Origin: Vombatus ursinus
Lineage: Eukaryota; Chordata; Mammalia; Diprotodontia; Vombatidae
Length of the DNA: 64,000 bases
NCBI RefSeq assembly: GCF_900497805.2
Contig: NW_020954550.1
Coordinates: forward strand, 35,266,780 to 35,330,779
Reading direction: 5' to 3'
Position 1 is the first letter of the stretch. Each line of letters begins with the position of its first letter. Of the stretch, positions 33,498 through 43,485 are shown in pieces. The position numbers and the translations under genes are program-made. The notes under the pieces were generated by a model. The model was not told where the DNA came from. It saw only the letters and a list, made by a program, of their open reading frames with translations, and ran no database searches.

Positions 33498-33519
33498 GCC
33501 TATTACCTGTTGTCTCTTT

Positions 33520-33692
33520 GTTTTTTTGTTTTGTTTTGTTTTTGGGTTTTTTTAGGCAATTGGGGTTAAGTGACTTGCCTAGAGTCACACAGCTAGTAAG
33601 TTTCAAATGTTTGGTCTGAGGTCAGATCTGAACTCAGGTCCTCCTGACTTCAAAGCCAGTGCTCTATCCACTGCACCACCTAACTGCCCCAC
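33520..33692 (-). repeat. WSINE1-type SINE
   Basis: Antisense with a GTTTT-rich tail and 'ggcaattggggttaagtgac' to 'ccacctaactgcccc'. Flanks share 'ttgtctctt'. Confidence 0.92.
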
Positions 33693-33879
33693 TATTGTCT
33701 CTTAAAACTATTGTATTAACGTAAACAAATTTCTATGAGTTCAATATTTGTATTTTAATGTGATTCTTCAGAGTGCTCCATGTCGCCAAGTCATCTTCTG
33801 AGGAACTTTTAGGAGTTTCAAGTAGTAAACGTGCTTTGCATCATCAGACATCGTACTAATAAGATTTCACTTATTAAAG

Positions 33880-34330
33880 TGAATATCTCTCAAACTGAGG
33901 CAGCCTTCCTGGCAAGATTCTCCAGGCAGAAGAGAGTATCTAAAAGGAGAATATCTAAAACAGCACTCTATAGCCAATGGCAGATGCTTTAGAGAGTTCA
34001 GGAAATATGAGGAAAGAGCATTGGATCTAACAGTAAAGAGATCACTGATGACCTTGGAGAGAACAAGTGTGGTGGAGTGTTGGAATGGAAGCCAAATTAT
34101 AAGAGATTGAAAAATGAGAAAAGAATAAGTAAAGGCGAGAAGTAAAAGCAATAAGCTTTTTCTAGGAGTCTGGCTGTGAAAGGGAAGAGAAATACGGAAC
34201 AATAGCTTATACAAATGATAGGGTCCACTCAGTGTTTTGTTGTTGTTGTTGTTATTTTTGTTTTTTAGTTTTTTAATGGGTAGTACATACAGTTTATAGG
34301 CAGTAGAGAAAAAAACAGGCCATCTCAGTA
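33880..34330 (-). repeat. L2 LINE reverse-transcriptase fragment
   Basis: Antisense L2. The longest open frame of the window, 168 codons at 33867-34373, reads WLPFQHSTTLVLSKVISDLF on the minus strand. That corresponds to the L2 RT segment just before motif A (typically F.P.HSTETALSKVTNDL). So it is a LINE fossil, not a host gene. An AAC repeat (asparagine run) lies at 34235-34250. Confidence 0.8.
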
Positions 34331-34889
34331 AACTAGAAAAGCGTTCTCTCAGTTGAAAAAAGAAAATATCCATGAAAATTCTATTCCATAGAAAATTCTA
34401 TGCAAACTTAACCAACCTTAAATAAAATTTAATTATGCTTTCAATTTATTTCAATTTCATATTTTCAATACCATTTTTTTATGAATTCTCTAGTGGTGGC
34501 ATTCCAGTTATCAAGTTGTCATTATAAGAATTATAAGCTATCACATAAAAAAATGTTACAGGGTAAGTTTCCATGGCGGGGGGGGGAATGTAGTACAAAT
34601 GTTCTTCCTTATGAGTTGTATATCTATTCCTTAAAGTATAAAAAAAATGTATTTTTCTATTAGTTGGTGGTACATGTCATGCTGTGTACTTTCTTTGAGA
34701 TATTCCCAAATCTATTGTTTTGTATTTCTTCCCAGTAGACTTTTACAATTAAAATCTAGAGGTCGATACAATAGTTAACGAATGACAAATATAATTTAAG
34801 GTTTTATGTATATCCACAAAAGAGGTTCTTGTCATGTGACAAATGGAAATAATTTTCATATAATTCACATAATACATATAGATACATAA
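34331..34889. other. Unassigned AT-rich stretch
   Basis: No repeat recognised. A (G)8 run is at about 34578-34586. Confidence 0.4.
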
Positions 34890-34965
34890 ACATGCCATAT
34901 ACATGTGTGTATGTATGTGTATGTATGTGCATGTACATATATACCTACATGTATGCATATACAAT
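34890..34965. repeat. TATG/TGTA microsatellite
   Basis: Imperfect ATGT/TATG units; the apparent tyrosine/histidine-rich frame on the minus strand is this repeat. Confidence 0.85.
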
Positions 34966-34972
34966 TATTTAT

Positions 34973-35245
34973 AGAGGCAACCTGGTATAGTGGATAAAAA
35001 AAAAACCTACCTCAGAATCAAAATAACCTGGGTTCAAGTCCTGCTGTGTGCTCTGGGTCAGTCATTTACCTTCCATTGCCCCCTGGCAACTTTCTGAGTG
35101 GGGAGTTTCTTTACCCAAGACTTCCTTAAAAAGAAGATATAATAGATCTAGAAAAAAAATACATAATTCAAACCTACACAGTGTTAGAATCCCACCAACC
35201 TTGCCTGGGGAGCTATATACCATGTTGGGATGGAGATCATTTCTT
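34973..35245 (+). repeat. tRNA SINE, third type
   Basis: Head 'gaggcaacctggtatagtgg', 'acctgggttcaagtcctgct', 'gccccctggcaactttctga', then a diverged 3' half. Confidence 0.65.
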
Positions 35246-35780
35246 TAATTAGTCATTAAGTTACATTTAACTCTGAAAAGCTTTTGGTTATGTGATAGAA
35301 TGCAGTGGGTTGCATGGTATGAGAGTAGGAAATGCTACATGTACTTCTGACAGTAAGGATATGACAAAAACCACAGTGATTTTTATGTTTTGTTTTTGTT
35401 TTGTTTTTAGCTTTCCTACAAAGGAATAACTATAGAATGCTAGAAGGTTCAACATATTGGTAATAAAAAATGAATCGACTGATTTCCAAGTCATCAATCA
35501 GAATAGAACTTGAGTCAGCAATCAGTAGTTAATAAAAGTTCTCTATGTCCTTTTTCCATATAAACATACCCATTCACTGTGTGTGTGCATACCCCTTTAA
35601 CACATGTGGGTACTTTGTAGATGCAATCTCATTTACACATGCTCCCTCTTAAGTTCCTGCTCACTTGCTACATAGGTTTTTATTTGGGGTTTGTTTTATT
35701 TTAACTACAGTGGGAAGAAACTAGAATGTTAATGATTCTCCCTGTATGTGCCCAGTAAACACCACTGGTCCAAAAACCCC
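35246..35780. other. Unassigned stretch
   Basis: About 530 bp with no recognised repeat or exon. Confidence 0.4.
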
Positions 35781-35784
35781 AGTT

Positions 35785-36208
35785 CTTAACCTGGGATCTG
35801 TGAACTGGTTTTCTTTAATATTTTAATAAACTATGTCAGGGGTGTGCTGGTAAATGTTTAACAATGGATCCTTGGAGGAGGGCACAGAATGTACCCATGA
35901 CACACTTTTAAGTTTAATCTGCATTATTAACATTTTCTCCATCATTTTTTAAAGTTTAGACAATCAACAAAACAATAAATCAAGTCCTAATTTGTAGCAT
36001 TTGCCTTTTTCATAGGTGTCAATGCTTACAATGAAAATCTAACTATTGCCTTGTGTGAGTTGACTTGAGCTGGTTTCAACACATCCCTAAATTGTATTTC
36101 AATATAATCAATTTTCTTTGTAGTTGCATGTATTTTCTTTTAAAGATTTAAAAACATTCTGAGAAAAGATCCATAGATTTCATCAGGCTGCTAAAAAGGT
36201 TAAGAACT
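35785..36208 (+). mobile_element. hAT-like MITE, family 2, interrupted by family 1
   Basis: Left end 'gttcttaacctgggatctgt'; right part resumes at 36090 with 'aattgtatttcaatataatc' and ends 'aaaaggttaagaactct'. The ends are inverted repeats. Interrupted by the family 1 element. Confidence 0.8.
35837..36089 (+). mobile_element. hAT-like MITE, family 1, complete
   Basis: A 253-bp element with imperfect terminal inverted repeats: 'caggggtgtgctgg' at the left and 'ttcaacacatcccta' at the right. Flanking octamers 'aactatgt' (35829-35836) and 'aattgtat' (36090-36097) fit a decayed 8-bp hAT target duplication within family 2. No coding capacity. Confidence 0.82.
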
Positions 36209-36253
36209 CTTAGCCTAAGTAATGATGATATGCCTACTTTCTTTTTCTGTCAC

Positions 36254-36292
36254 GGGAAATGGTGGTGGGGGTGGGGGTGGGGAGGAGAGTAT
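36254..36292. repeat. G-rich tract
   Basis: GGGGGTG-type repeats on the plus strand, with at least four runs of three or more G. Confidence 0.8.
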
Positions 36293-36394
36293 GGAGATGC
36301 ATTCTCCTTCTGCACACTCTGATAATAAATAGATCCTTCTGTCTCTTTAAAAAAGCCAAATCTCACACCAAGTCACTGATATCAAATCATGCTT

Positions 36395-36588
36395 TTTTTT
36401 TTTTAGGCTATACATACACATTTTTATTAAACATATTTTCACATTAATGATGTTGTAAGTAAGAATTAGAATTAATAGGAGGAACCACCAGAAAGAGAAC
36501 ACAAAACACAACAGAAGAAAAAAAATAGCAAATAGTATGCTTTGATCTGCATTCAAACTCCATAGTTCTTTCTTTGAATGTGGATAGC
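36395..36588 (-). repeat. L1 LINE G, 194 bp, prematurely ended
   Basis: Antisense L1 3' UTR only. A perfect 14-bp target-site duplication 'atcaaatcatgctt' lies at 36381-36394 and 36589-36602. Its poly-A (T run to 36404) starts about 115 nt short of the normal type II end. An AATAAA on the minus strand (36423-36428) sits 18 nt upstream of the poly-A. Confidence 0.93.
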
Positions 36589-36631
36589 ATCAAATCATGC
36601 TTCTAAGGACTTATGCTGACTACCAACTTTC

Positions 36632-36675
36632 ACTGTCTCTCTCTTTTTCTTTCTTTCTCTCTCTTTTTCTCCTAG
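36632..36675. repeat. CT/CTTT microsatellite
   Basis: Pyrimidine-only tract of CTCT and CTTT units. Confidence 0.85.
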
Positions 36676-36749
36676 AATTTGAGATATACATAGAGACAAC
36701 TTAGAAAGCAAAGAAAATATTAGGAAAACTTTATATTTGCTTCTCCATA

Positions 36750-36950
36750 TACATTTTATATCCCTCTCCCTCACTTCTCCTCTTACCTTCCCACTCAGAA
36801 TGCAAGATTCTTGAGGGTTGGAGCTATTTTGTATTTATATGCCCAGCTTAGCACTGTATAGCCTAGCACAGTACTTTTGTATTTGCATAACCAGCCTTCA
36901 CACATGGTAGGTATGTAACAATTATTTTTTGGATTGAATTAACTTGTATA
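36750..36950 (+). repeat. L2 3'-tail fragment
   Basis: 'gaatgcaagattcttgaggg', 'gcccagcttagcactgtata' and 'tggtaggtatgtaac' match a duplicated or rearranged L2 terminus. Confidence 0.6.
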
Positions 36951-37714
36951 AGATCTGGAGGTAATCTAGAGAAAAGACCAGAAGATGATTTGCTGATAGG
37001 AACATGTCACATTATCCATCGGAGGGTAATGGTGCTATTCTCCAGCAGAAAAGAGACCTGGGCAGAAAGGGCTTACATTACAGTTTAAATATGAAGAATT
37101 TAGGTTTGCGTGAGGGTCCTTAGTTACATTAACTGGTAACTCAGGGAAATCTCTCCATTTTCGTCTTTAGAGGACTTTTTTTTTTTTAAATGTAGGCCCT
37201 GAAACAGGAAAGAAGACCCAAAGATAGTAAAACTGTCCCCAGAAAAGCAAGGTTTCTAGACCCTCCATCAGCTTCTCCCAGAGGCCCAGCAGTCTGGAGT
37301 TCATTCTGGGGCTCAGAGGAAGTACTTGAGGAGGAACACCTACGTCCATAAGTGGGGGTACAAGGTCGGATATCACTCCCAAAATGGTGTTTTGTCTCAT
37401 TTTTAAGTTTAAAGTTTTTGAAGTTTTGTTGTTAATTTAAAAAAAAAAACCACATTTAGTTAAAGTTTAGTGCCCTTTATGTTTCAGAGTTCAACGAATG
37501 TGCACCTTAAAAAAAAATTAATCCCTGGTGCACATCTTAATAATATGTGCTGAACACACCTATGCCTATATCATGGTATGTGTCAAAGGACAGATTTCCA
37601 GGTGTAATCTTGTATCACTGGATAATTTTCGCTGTATTAACCAGCTAGAGAGACCAAAAGGATTCCTTGCCCCAATCTGTTATACAATCCCAGATTTATT
37701 AGCTTTGTGTCACT
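36951..37714. other. Unassigned stretch
   Basis: About 760 bp with no recognised repeat. The 77-codon minus-strand frame at 37167-37400 has no motif I recognise. Confidence 0.4.
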
Positions 37715-37930
37715 TCAGTCAATCAATCATTATTTATTAAGCACCTACTATCTGCCAGGCACTGTGCTAAATGCTGGAGATACAAAAAGAGGCAAAAGAC
37801 AGTCCCTGCCCTCCAGGAGTTTACAATCTAATAGGTAAGACAAACATAAACGAATATATACAAAGCAAACTTCATACAGGATAAATAGGAAATAATTAAA
37901 AAGAGAGAAATCTCTGGAATTAAGAATTAT
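37715..37930 (-). repeat. L2 3'-tail fragment
   Basis: Antisense: 'caatcaatcattatttatta', 'gccaggcactgtgctaaatg', 'ctccaggagtttacaatcta', 'ggaattaagaattatta'. Confidence 0.88.
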
Positions 37931-38099
37931 TACTTAATGGCAGTCGAAATCAACAAAAAACTGAGCCACAACTAAAGCACAAGTTAAGTTAGATGAAATA
38001 AAAACCATTCAGTGCAAAGTGAAGTTATTTTTTAGTTATGGAGCAAAGAGAGGAAACTAGATAACTTGCTGTCCATATAAAACTGCTAGGGACTGTAGT

Positions 38100-38368
38100 C
38101 TTCCATAATACTTATCTATCTCAAGTGCTACCTCTTCCAAGAAGCCTTCCCTGATTTCTCCCATCTAGCAGTGTCCCTTCTTCCAGTCAGTCATTTGTCT
38201 CAGCTTTCTTATACTCTCAATCATATTCTAATTTGTGTTTTACTTATTTATGTTTGCTTTATTCCCCACTCTTCAATTGTCAAGTCTTTGAAAGTCAGGT
38301 CTACGTCTTATTTCATCTCTGTATTCATAGCACTAAGTACTATATATATAGTGCCTTGCACCGATTTT
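38100..38368 (+). repeat. L2 LINE 3' end, split target of an L1
   Basis: 'cttccaagaagccttccctg', 'tcatagcactaagtactata', 'tagtgccttgcac'. The L1 at 38369 entered its terminal motif. Confidence 0.82.
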
Positions 38369-39294
38369 TTTTTTAACTTAATTTTTTTTTCCAATTACAT
38401 GTAAAGATAGTTTTCAACTATCAATTCAGTTTTGTAAAATTTTGAGTTCCAAATTTTTCTCCCTCCCTCCCTTCCCTCGCCCCTCCCCAAAACAAGCAAT
38501 CTGATATAGGCTCTATGTGAACAATCATGTTAAACACATTTCCACATTAGTTATGTTGTAAAAGAAGAATCAGAACAAAAGGAAAAACCATGAGAAAGGA
38601 AAAAAAAAACAAAAAACAAAGTGAAAATAGTATGCTTTGATCTGCATTCAGAATCCATAATTCTTTCTCTGGATGTGGTTAGCATTTTCCATCATGAGTC
38701 TTTTGGAATTGTCTTGGATCATTATATTGCTGAGAAGAGCTAGTTCTATCATAGTTGATCATCACACGATGTTGCTCCTACTGTATACAATGTTATCCTG
38801 GTTCTGCTCACTTCACTCAGCATTAGTCCATGTAAGTCTTTCCAAGTTTTTTTTTTCTGAAATCTGCCTACTCATCATTTTTTTACAGCACAATAATATT
38901 GCATTACATTCATATACCACAACTTGTTCAGTCATTCCCCAATTGATGGGCATCCTCTCAATTTCCAATTCTTTGCCACCATAAAAAAGAGCTGCTATAA
39001 ATATTTTTGTATATGTAGGTCCCTTTGACTTTTTTATTATAATCTCTTTGGGATACAGACTTAGAAGTGGTATTGCTGGATCGAAGTGTATGCACAGTTT
39101 TATAGCCCTTTGGGCATAGTTCCAAATCGCTCTCCAGAATGGTTGGATCAGTTCACAATTCCACCAACAATGCATTAGTGTTCCAATTTTCGTATATCTT
39201 CTCCAACATTTATCATTTTCTTTTTCTGTTATATTAGCCAATCTGATAGGTGTGAGGTGGTACCTCAGAGTTGTGTTTCATTTCTCTAACCCAT
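38369..39294 (-). repeat. L1 LINE, 5'-truncated, type I 3' end
   Basis: Antisense L1. The 142-codon minus-strand frame at 38813-39241 reads NDKCWRRYTKIGTLMHCWWNCELIQPFW and FDPAIPLLSLYPKE, the ORF2 cysteine region and C-terminus. The 3' UTR ends 'ccaattacatgtaaagatag' beside a T run. The 16-bp target duplication 'gccttgcaccgatttt' / 'gccttgctccaatttt' is at 38353-38368 and 39295-39310. Confidence 0.95.
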
Positions 39295-39435
39295 GCCTTG
39301 CTCCAATTTTGATGAAATAGGGATGGGGGGGTAGATAAAGAAGAGGGTCTTTACAGAAAAAGTAATGTTTCTCTCAATTTCTCAACCTGGACAAATTTCT
39401 GGTCTTCTCCACCTAAAGTTTCCTATTTAGGCTTT

Positions 39436-39592
39436 AAAATAGGGATTCTTATCCTTGCTTTTTAAAGTATTTTGAAAACTATTTCAATATAACTGGTTTT
39501 CTTTATAATCCTATGTATGTTATTTTTATGCATTTAAAACCATGATTCTAAAAAAGATGTTCATAAGAAAAAAATTAAGGACTTCTTCTTTA
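39436..39592 (+). mobile_element. hAT-like MITE, family 2, third copy
   Basis: 'gggattcttatccttgcttt', 'tttcaatataactggttttc', 'ataatcctatgtatgttatt' and 'aaaccatgattctaaaaaag' match the other two copies. The right terminus is degraded. Confidence 0.75.
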
Positions 39593-40555
39593 GAGTAAAA
39601 TAGAAATGAGAGATAGAGAAAGAGAAAGGAGAAGGAAATAGAGGGTGAAAGAAACTTCATTAAATGTATGTAAATACTGCCAGAGTGAGGTAGTAGAATT
39701 AAAGCTGCCACATCCTCTCCCCACTCTCAAACTCAAACTCTAGAGAAGACAGGGAGTTCAGTGGTGGGGCCCTTCCAGTTTGAGCTCAGGATGTCTGGGG
39801 TGAATTCTTCTCACAGGATCCTGGGCTGGTGCCCATAAAGGTCTATCACAAGCTCACACAAAATGAGGTTTTCGCACTTTGTGAAGACCTCAGGTTGGAG
39901 TCAGATGTCTTACCCCTACAGCCTGGCAGATAGACACTTGCTTGAGGTTTCTTTTACTTTCTACCCTTCTAAAGTACCTTAGTTGTTCATTAAAACAGAG
40001 AATTCATCAGTTTCTCCTGAGGTAGCTGAGGAGCACAAGAGAAGATTCCCAACAGGCAGCTGAGTTCTTTTGTTGTTGTTCAGGTAATAATCCCTTGTTT
40101 GAATTTTTTACAGTGCCACAGAGCCTCCATTGTCTCCTTCCAGCTTATTTTTACACAATGACTGCACTGTCTATACTCTTCCCCAGAAGGCTGGGCGCCT
40201 TGGCTTGGCACGCAAAAATATTTTCAAACAAATTGGTTTTTCAATTAATTAAATATACTAGAGTTGGCAGAATTACAAATTGGGGATTTTTCTCCCCTGT
40301 GCATCATTTGTTCCTACAGCAAGGTAGAGGGTGCAGGGAGAAATTCTGAGACTTCAAAGGAAAGTCTCACTCTTTCCAGGTTATTGCTTAGCCTACTAAA
40401 CCTTCTCTTCATTGTTCACTCCTCTTTCTCCTTTTTAAAAATTTTATTGTGGGTGCTTTCCCAGACTGTGTCCTTGACCTTCTTCTCTCTGCCTATCCAG
40501 TTTGTCAGAAAGCCAATTAGCACTCATGAAGTAAGTACCGCCTTCTCAAATGTCA
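39593..40555. other. Unassigned stretch
   Basis: About 960 bp with no repeat I can assign confidently; 40380-40555 may be diverged L2. A purine-rich GA tract is at 39600-39650. No convincing exon. Confidence 0.4.
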
Positions 40556-40559
40556 TTAA

Positions 40560-40895
40560 AGCATTTGTCCACATTGTTCCCTTACCCTATCACATTCTAT
40601 CTTATTCCTTACTTATTTGGATCCATAACAGACTGTAAACCCCTTGAGGGTGCTGAGGATAATATTTTGTTTTGTTTTGGTTTTGGTTTTATTTGTTTGT
40701 TTGTTTTGTTTTGTTTTTGTCGAGGCAATTGGGGTTAAGTGACTTGCCCAGAGTCACACAGCTAGTGAGTGTTATGTGTTTGAGGTCAAATTTAAACTCA
40801 AGTTCTCCTGACTCCAGGGCCAGTGCTCTATCCACTGTGCCACCTACCTGCCCCCCATAGTATGTTTTGATAAATGTTTGTTGAGTTAAATTCAA
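40560..40895 (+). repeat. L2 3' end interrupted by a SINE
   Basis: 'cccttgagggtgctgaggat' before and 'ttttgataaatgtttgttga' after the SINE at 40690-40857 join as an L2 terminus. Confidence 0.62.
40690..40857 (-). repeat. WSINE1-type SINE
   Basis: Antisense with a TTTG-rich tail; 'ggcaattggggttaagtgac' to 'ccacctacctgcccccc'. Confidence 0.92.
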
Positions 40896-41924
40896 TGGCC
40901 TCAGCTATCACATCATAGAATCTTAAGCATTGAAAAGAACCATAAAGGTTATCATTTAGTTCTTCAGACAGGGAAGGAATGGTCTGAGTAAAGGAAGGTG
41001 CAGGGAGGCAAACGTCCCAGTCAAAGAAGGAACTTCCTATTTAATATCTGACAGAGGTCACCTAGTCCATATGATCACTCACTGAAGTTCCAAATCTCCT
41101 CTCTTCAAGCATCTCATACCCCAGCCTCCTCATATCCTCTTGAGCTCTTCCTATTCTCTCAAATCTCAACTTTTTGTGGAAAAAAGAAACTATTTCTCAA
41201 AAGCAGTCCCTCTTCTCCCTTTCTCCTAATCTCACATCATCTGCCATCATCCTTCACTCCTGTCTCTTACAAACAGATCCTTGCCAAAGCCAACCCTTCA
41301 TATGTACCCTAGAACTCATCTTCTCTGGTCTTCTTCAGAAGATCGCTACCACTATCACCCCCAGTCTCTCTAATCTTCTATCTCTGCTTATCAGTGGGTG
41401 TGTTCCTTGCTCTCTACAAACACACTCATGTCTCACCCATCCTTAAAAAAAAAAACTACAACCCTGCAACCTGTCATCCTATACCTCTCCTTCCCTTCTC
41501 AGCTAAATTTCTTTAAAAATTTCTAAACTCTGCAGTCTGGCTTTTGACTTCATCAATCAACTAACGCTACTTTCTTCAAAGGTATCAATGATGTCTTCAT
41601 TACCAAATCTAATGGCCTTTTCTCAGTTTTTATCTTTAGTGACTTCTCTGTAACATAGGACACTTTTTGTTGTTGTTGTTTTCCTGGATGCTCTCTGACA
41701 TTGCTCTTTTATAATTTTCCTCCTTCCTCTCTGACTGATGCTTCTCAGTATCATTTGCTAGACTTTCATCCATGTTATGCTAAGTAACTATGGATATCCC
41801 CAAGGCTCTCTCCTGTGCCCTCTTATCTTTTTCACTCTGTACTATTTCATCTGGTGATCTCATCAGCTACCATGGATTCAATGATCATCTCTATGCTGAT
41901 GATTCCTAAATCTATATATAGTGA

Positions 41925-42335
41925 GCATTTATTTAAGAAATGCAAAGCCTAGGGGCAGCTAGGTGGTGCAGCAGATAAAGCACTAGCCCTGGAGTCAGGA
42001 GGACCTAAGTTCAAATCCAGCCTCAGACACTTGACACTTAACTAGCTGTGTGACCCTGGGCAAGTCACTTAACCCCATTGCCTAGCCAAAAACAAAAAAG
42101 AAAAGAAAAGAAATGCAAAGCACTTTACAGAGATTATCTCATTTTATCCACATAACAACCCTGGGAGGTAGATGCTACTGCTATTTCCATTTTATAGCTG
42201 AGGAAACTGAGATAGAGGAGGTTACGTGGCTTGTCCAAGGTTACACAACTAGGAAGTATCGGAGGCCAAATGAGAACTCAGGTCTTTCTGATTAGAGGTC
42301 CAGCACTTCTAGCCATTTTGCAACCTTTGTTCTAA
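41925..42335 (-). repeat. MIR-family SINE nested in L2
   Basis: Antisense MIR: 'aagaaatgcaaagcacttta', 'aacaaccctgggaggtagat', 'gaactcaggtctttctgatt'. Itself split by a WSINE1-type copy. Confidence 0.82.
41949..42107 (+). repeat. WSINE1-type SINE nested in the MIR
   Basis: Sense, full length: 'ggggcagctaggtggtgcag' to 'cttaaccccattgcctag' and an A-rich tail. Perfect 14-bp duplication 'aagaaatgcaaagc' at 41935-41948 and 42108-42121. Confidence 0.96.
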
Positions 42336-43339
42336 GCTCCAGTTCCCCATCTCCAATAGCCTTTCAACATTTCAAACTGAGTTTCCTAAAGGCATCTCAA
42401 ATTCAGAATGCAGAAAACTGATTATCTTTCCCTCTAAGACCCTCCCCTATTCAGAGTTTCCCATTGCTGGTAAAGACTCCACATTCCTCTCAGTCTCCCA
42501 GGTTCATCCCTTTAGTTTTACCCATGATGCTTCACTTGCATTCATACCACATATCTGGTCAGTTTCCAAATCTTGTTTCCACCTTCACAACATCTTTCTC
42601 TTATATATCCCCTTCTCTCCACACATACAGTTATTACCCTAGTTTACCCTTTCATTTTTGCCTAGAATGTTACAATAATCTCCCAATTGGTCTCCTTACC
42701 TCAGTTCTCTCTCCCTTCCAATACATCCTCCAAACAACTGTCAAAGTAATTTTCCTAAAGTGTAGGTCTCACCATGTCACCTCTCTATTAAACAAATTCC
42801 AATGGCTCCCTCCAAAGATCAAATAAAAAGTGCTGCATTTGTTATTCAAAGCTCTTCACAACCTGGCCCCTTCTTATCTTTCTGGTCTTCTTCCACATTA
42901 CTCCCCATCACACATTCTCTGAACCAGCAATACAGAACTACTTGCTGTTTCTCATTCACGATTCTCCATCTCCCATCTTCAGGCCTTTGTACTGGCTATT
43001 CCCTCTGCCTGGAATGCTCACCTTCACCTCTTAGAAGCTCTGGCTTCCTTCAACACTTCTACAGGAGGTCTGTCTCTTTCTCCCCAGTTGCTAGTACCTT
43101 CCCCTCTAAGAGATACATACTCTATATGTATCCTGTATGTAACTGTTTATGTATATTTTGTCTCCTTCATGAAAAAGTAAGCTCCCTGAGGGTATAGACT
43201 GTTTTTGCTTTTTCTTTATATCTCCAACAGCTATCACAGTTAATAAGTACTTCATAAATGTTTGGTTGATTGATTGAACTGCTTTGTGAACCCGGCCATT
43301 CCATTCTTGGACAGTATTAATTGTTGAAAAATTTATTTA

Positions 43340-43485
43340 TTAACAACAATAACAACAAACATTTATTAAGTGCGTGCTATGTACCAGGTACAATACTAAG
43401 CCCCGGGAATACAGATACAAGTAAAAAGAAAGACAATCCTTGCCCTCAAGGAACTTACATTCTAATGAGAGAAGACAACATGGTA
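43340..43485 (-). repeat. L2 3'-tail fragment
   Basis: 'caaacatttattaagtgcgt', 'ctatgtaccaggtacaatac', 'ccctcaaggaacttacattc'. An AAC/AAT run precedes it. Confidence 0.82.

Larger units (their letters stand above)
41085..43285 (+). repeat. L2 LINE, longest copy in the window
   Basis: Sense L2 from the region upstream of RT to the 3' tail. 'cttgccaaagccaacccttc', then RT relics: 'ctaatggccttttctcag' (before motif A), 'ggatatccccaaggctct' (GYPQGS, normally GVPQGS) and codons for YADD at 41892-41903 followed by an in-frame stop. After a MIR insertion: 'tgtcaaagtaattttcctaa', 'atcaaataaaaagtgctgca', 'gtactggctattccctctgc', 'ctccctgagggtatagactg'. The frames at 42464-42826 and 42802-43197 are its ORF2 C-terminus. 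Dead: several stops and frame changes. Confidence 0.93.

Noticed and set aside
33867-34373. Longest open frame (168 codons, minus strand) as a possible gene
   Set aside because: Its middle matches the L2 RT segment before motif A, and the N-terminal part is low complexity (asparagine run).
37167-37400. 77-codon minus-strand frame in a non-repetitive stretch
   Set aside because: No motif, no splice context and no homology I recognise; length is within chance.
38813-39241. 142-codon minus-strand frame
   Set aside because: Clear L1 ORF2 cysteine region and C-terminus within a target-duplicated L1.
42464-43197. Overlapping 120- and 131-codon frames as a spliced gene
   Set aside because: Both are L2 ORF2 C-terminal and 3' region on one strand.
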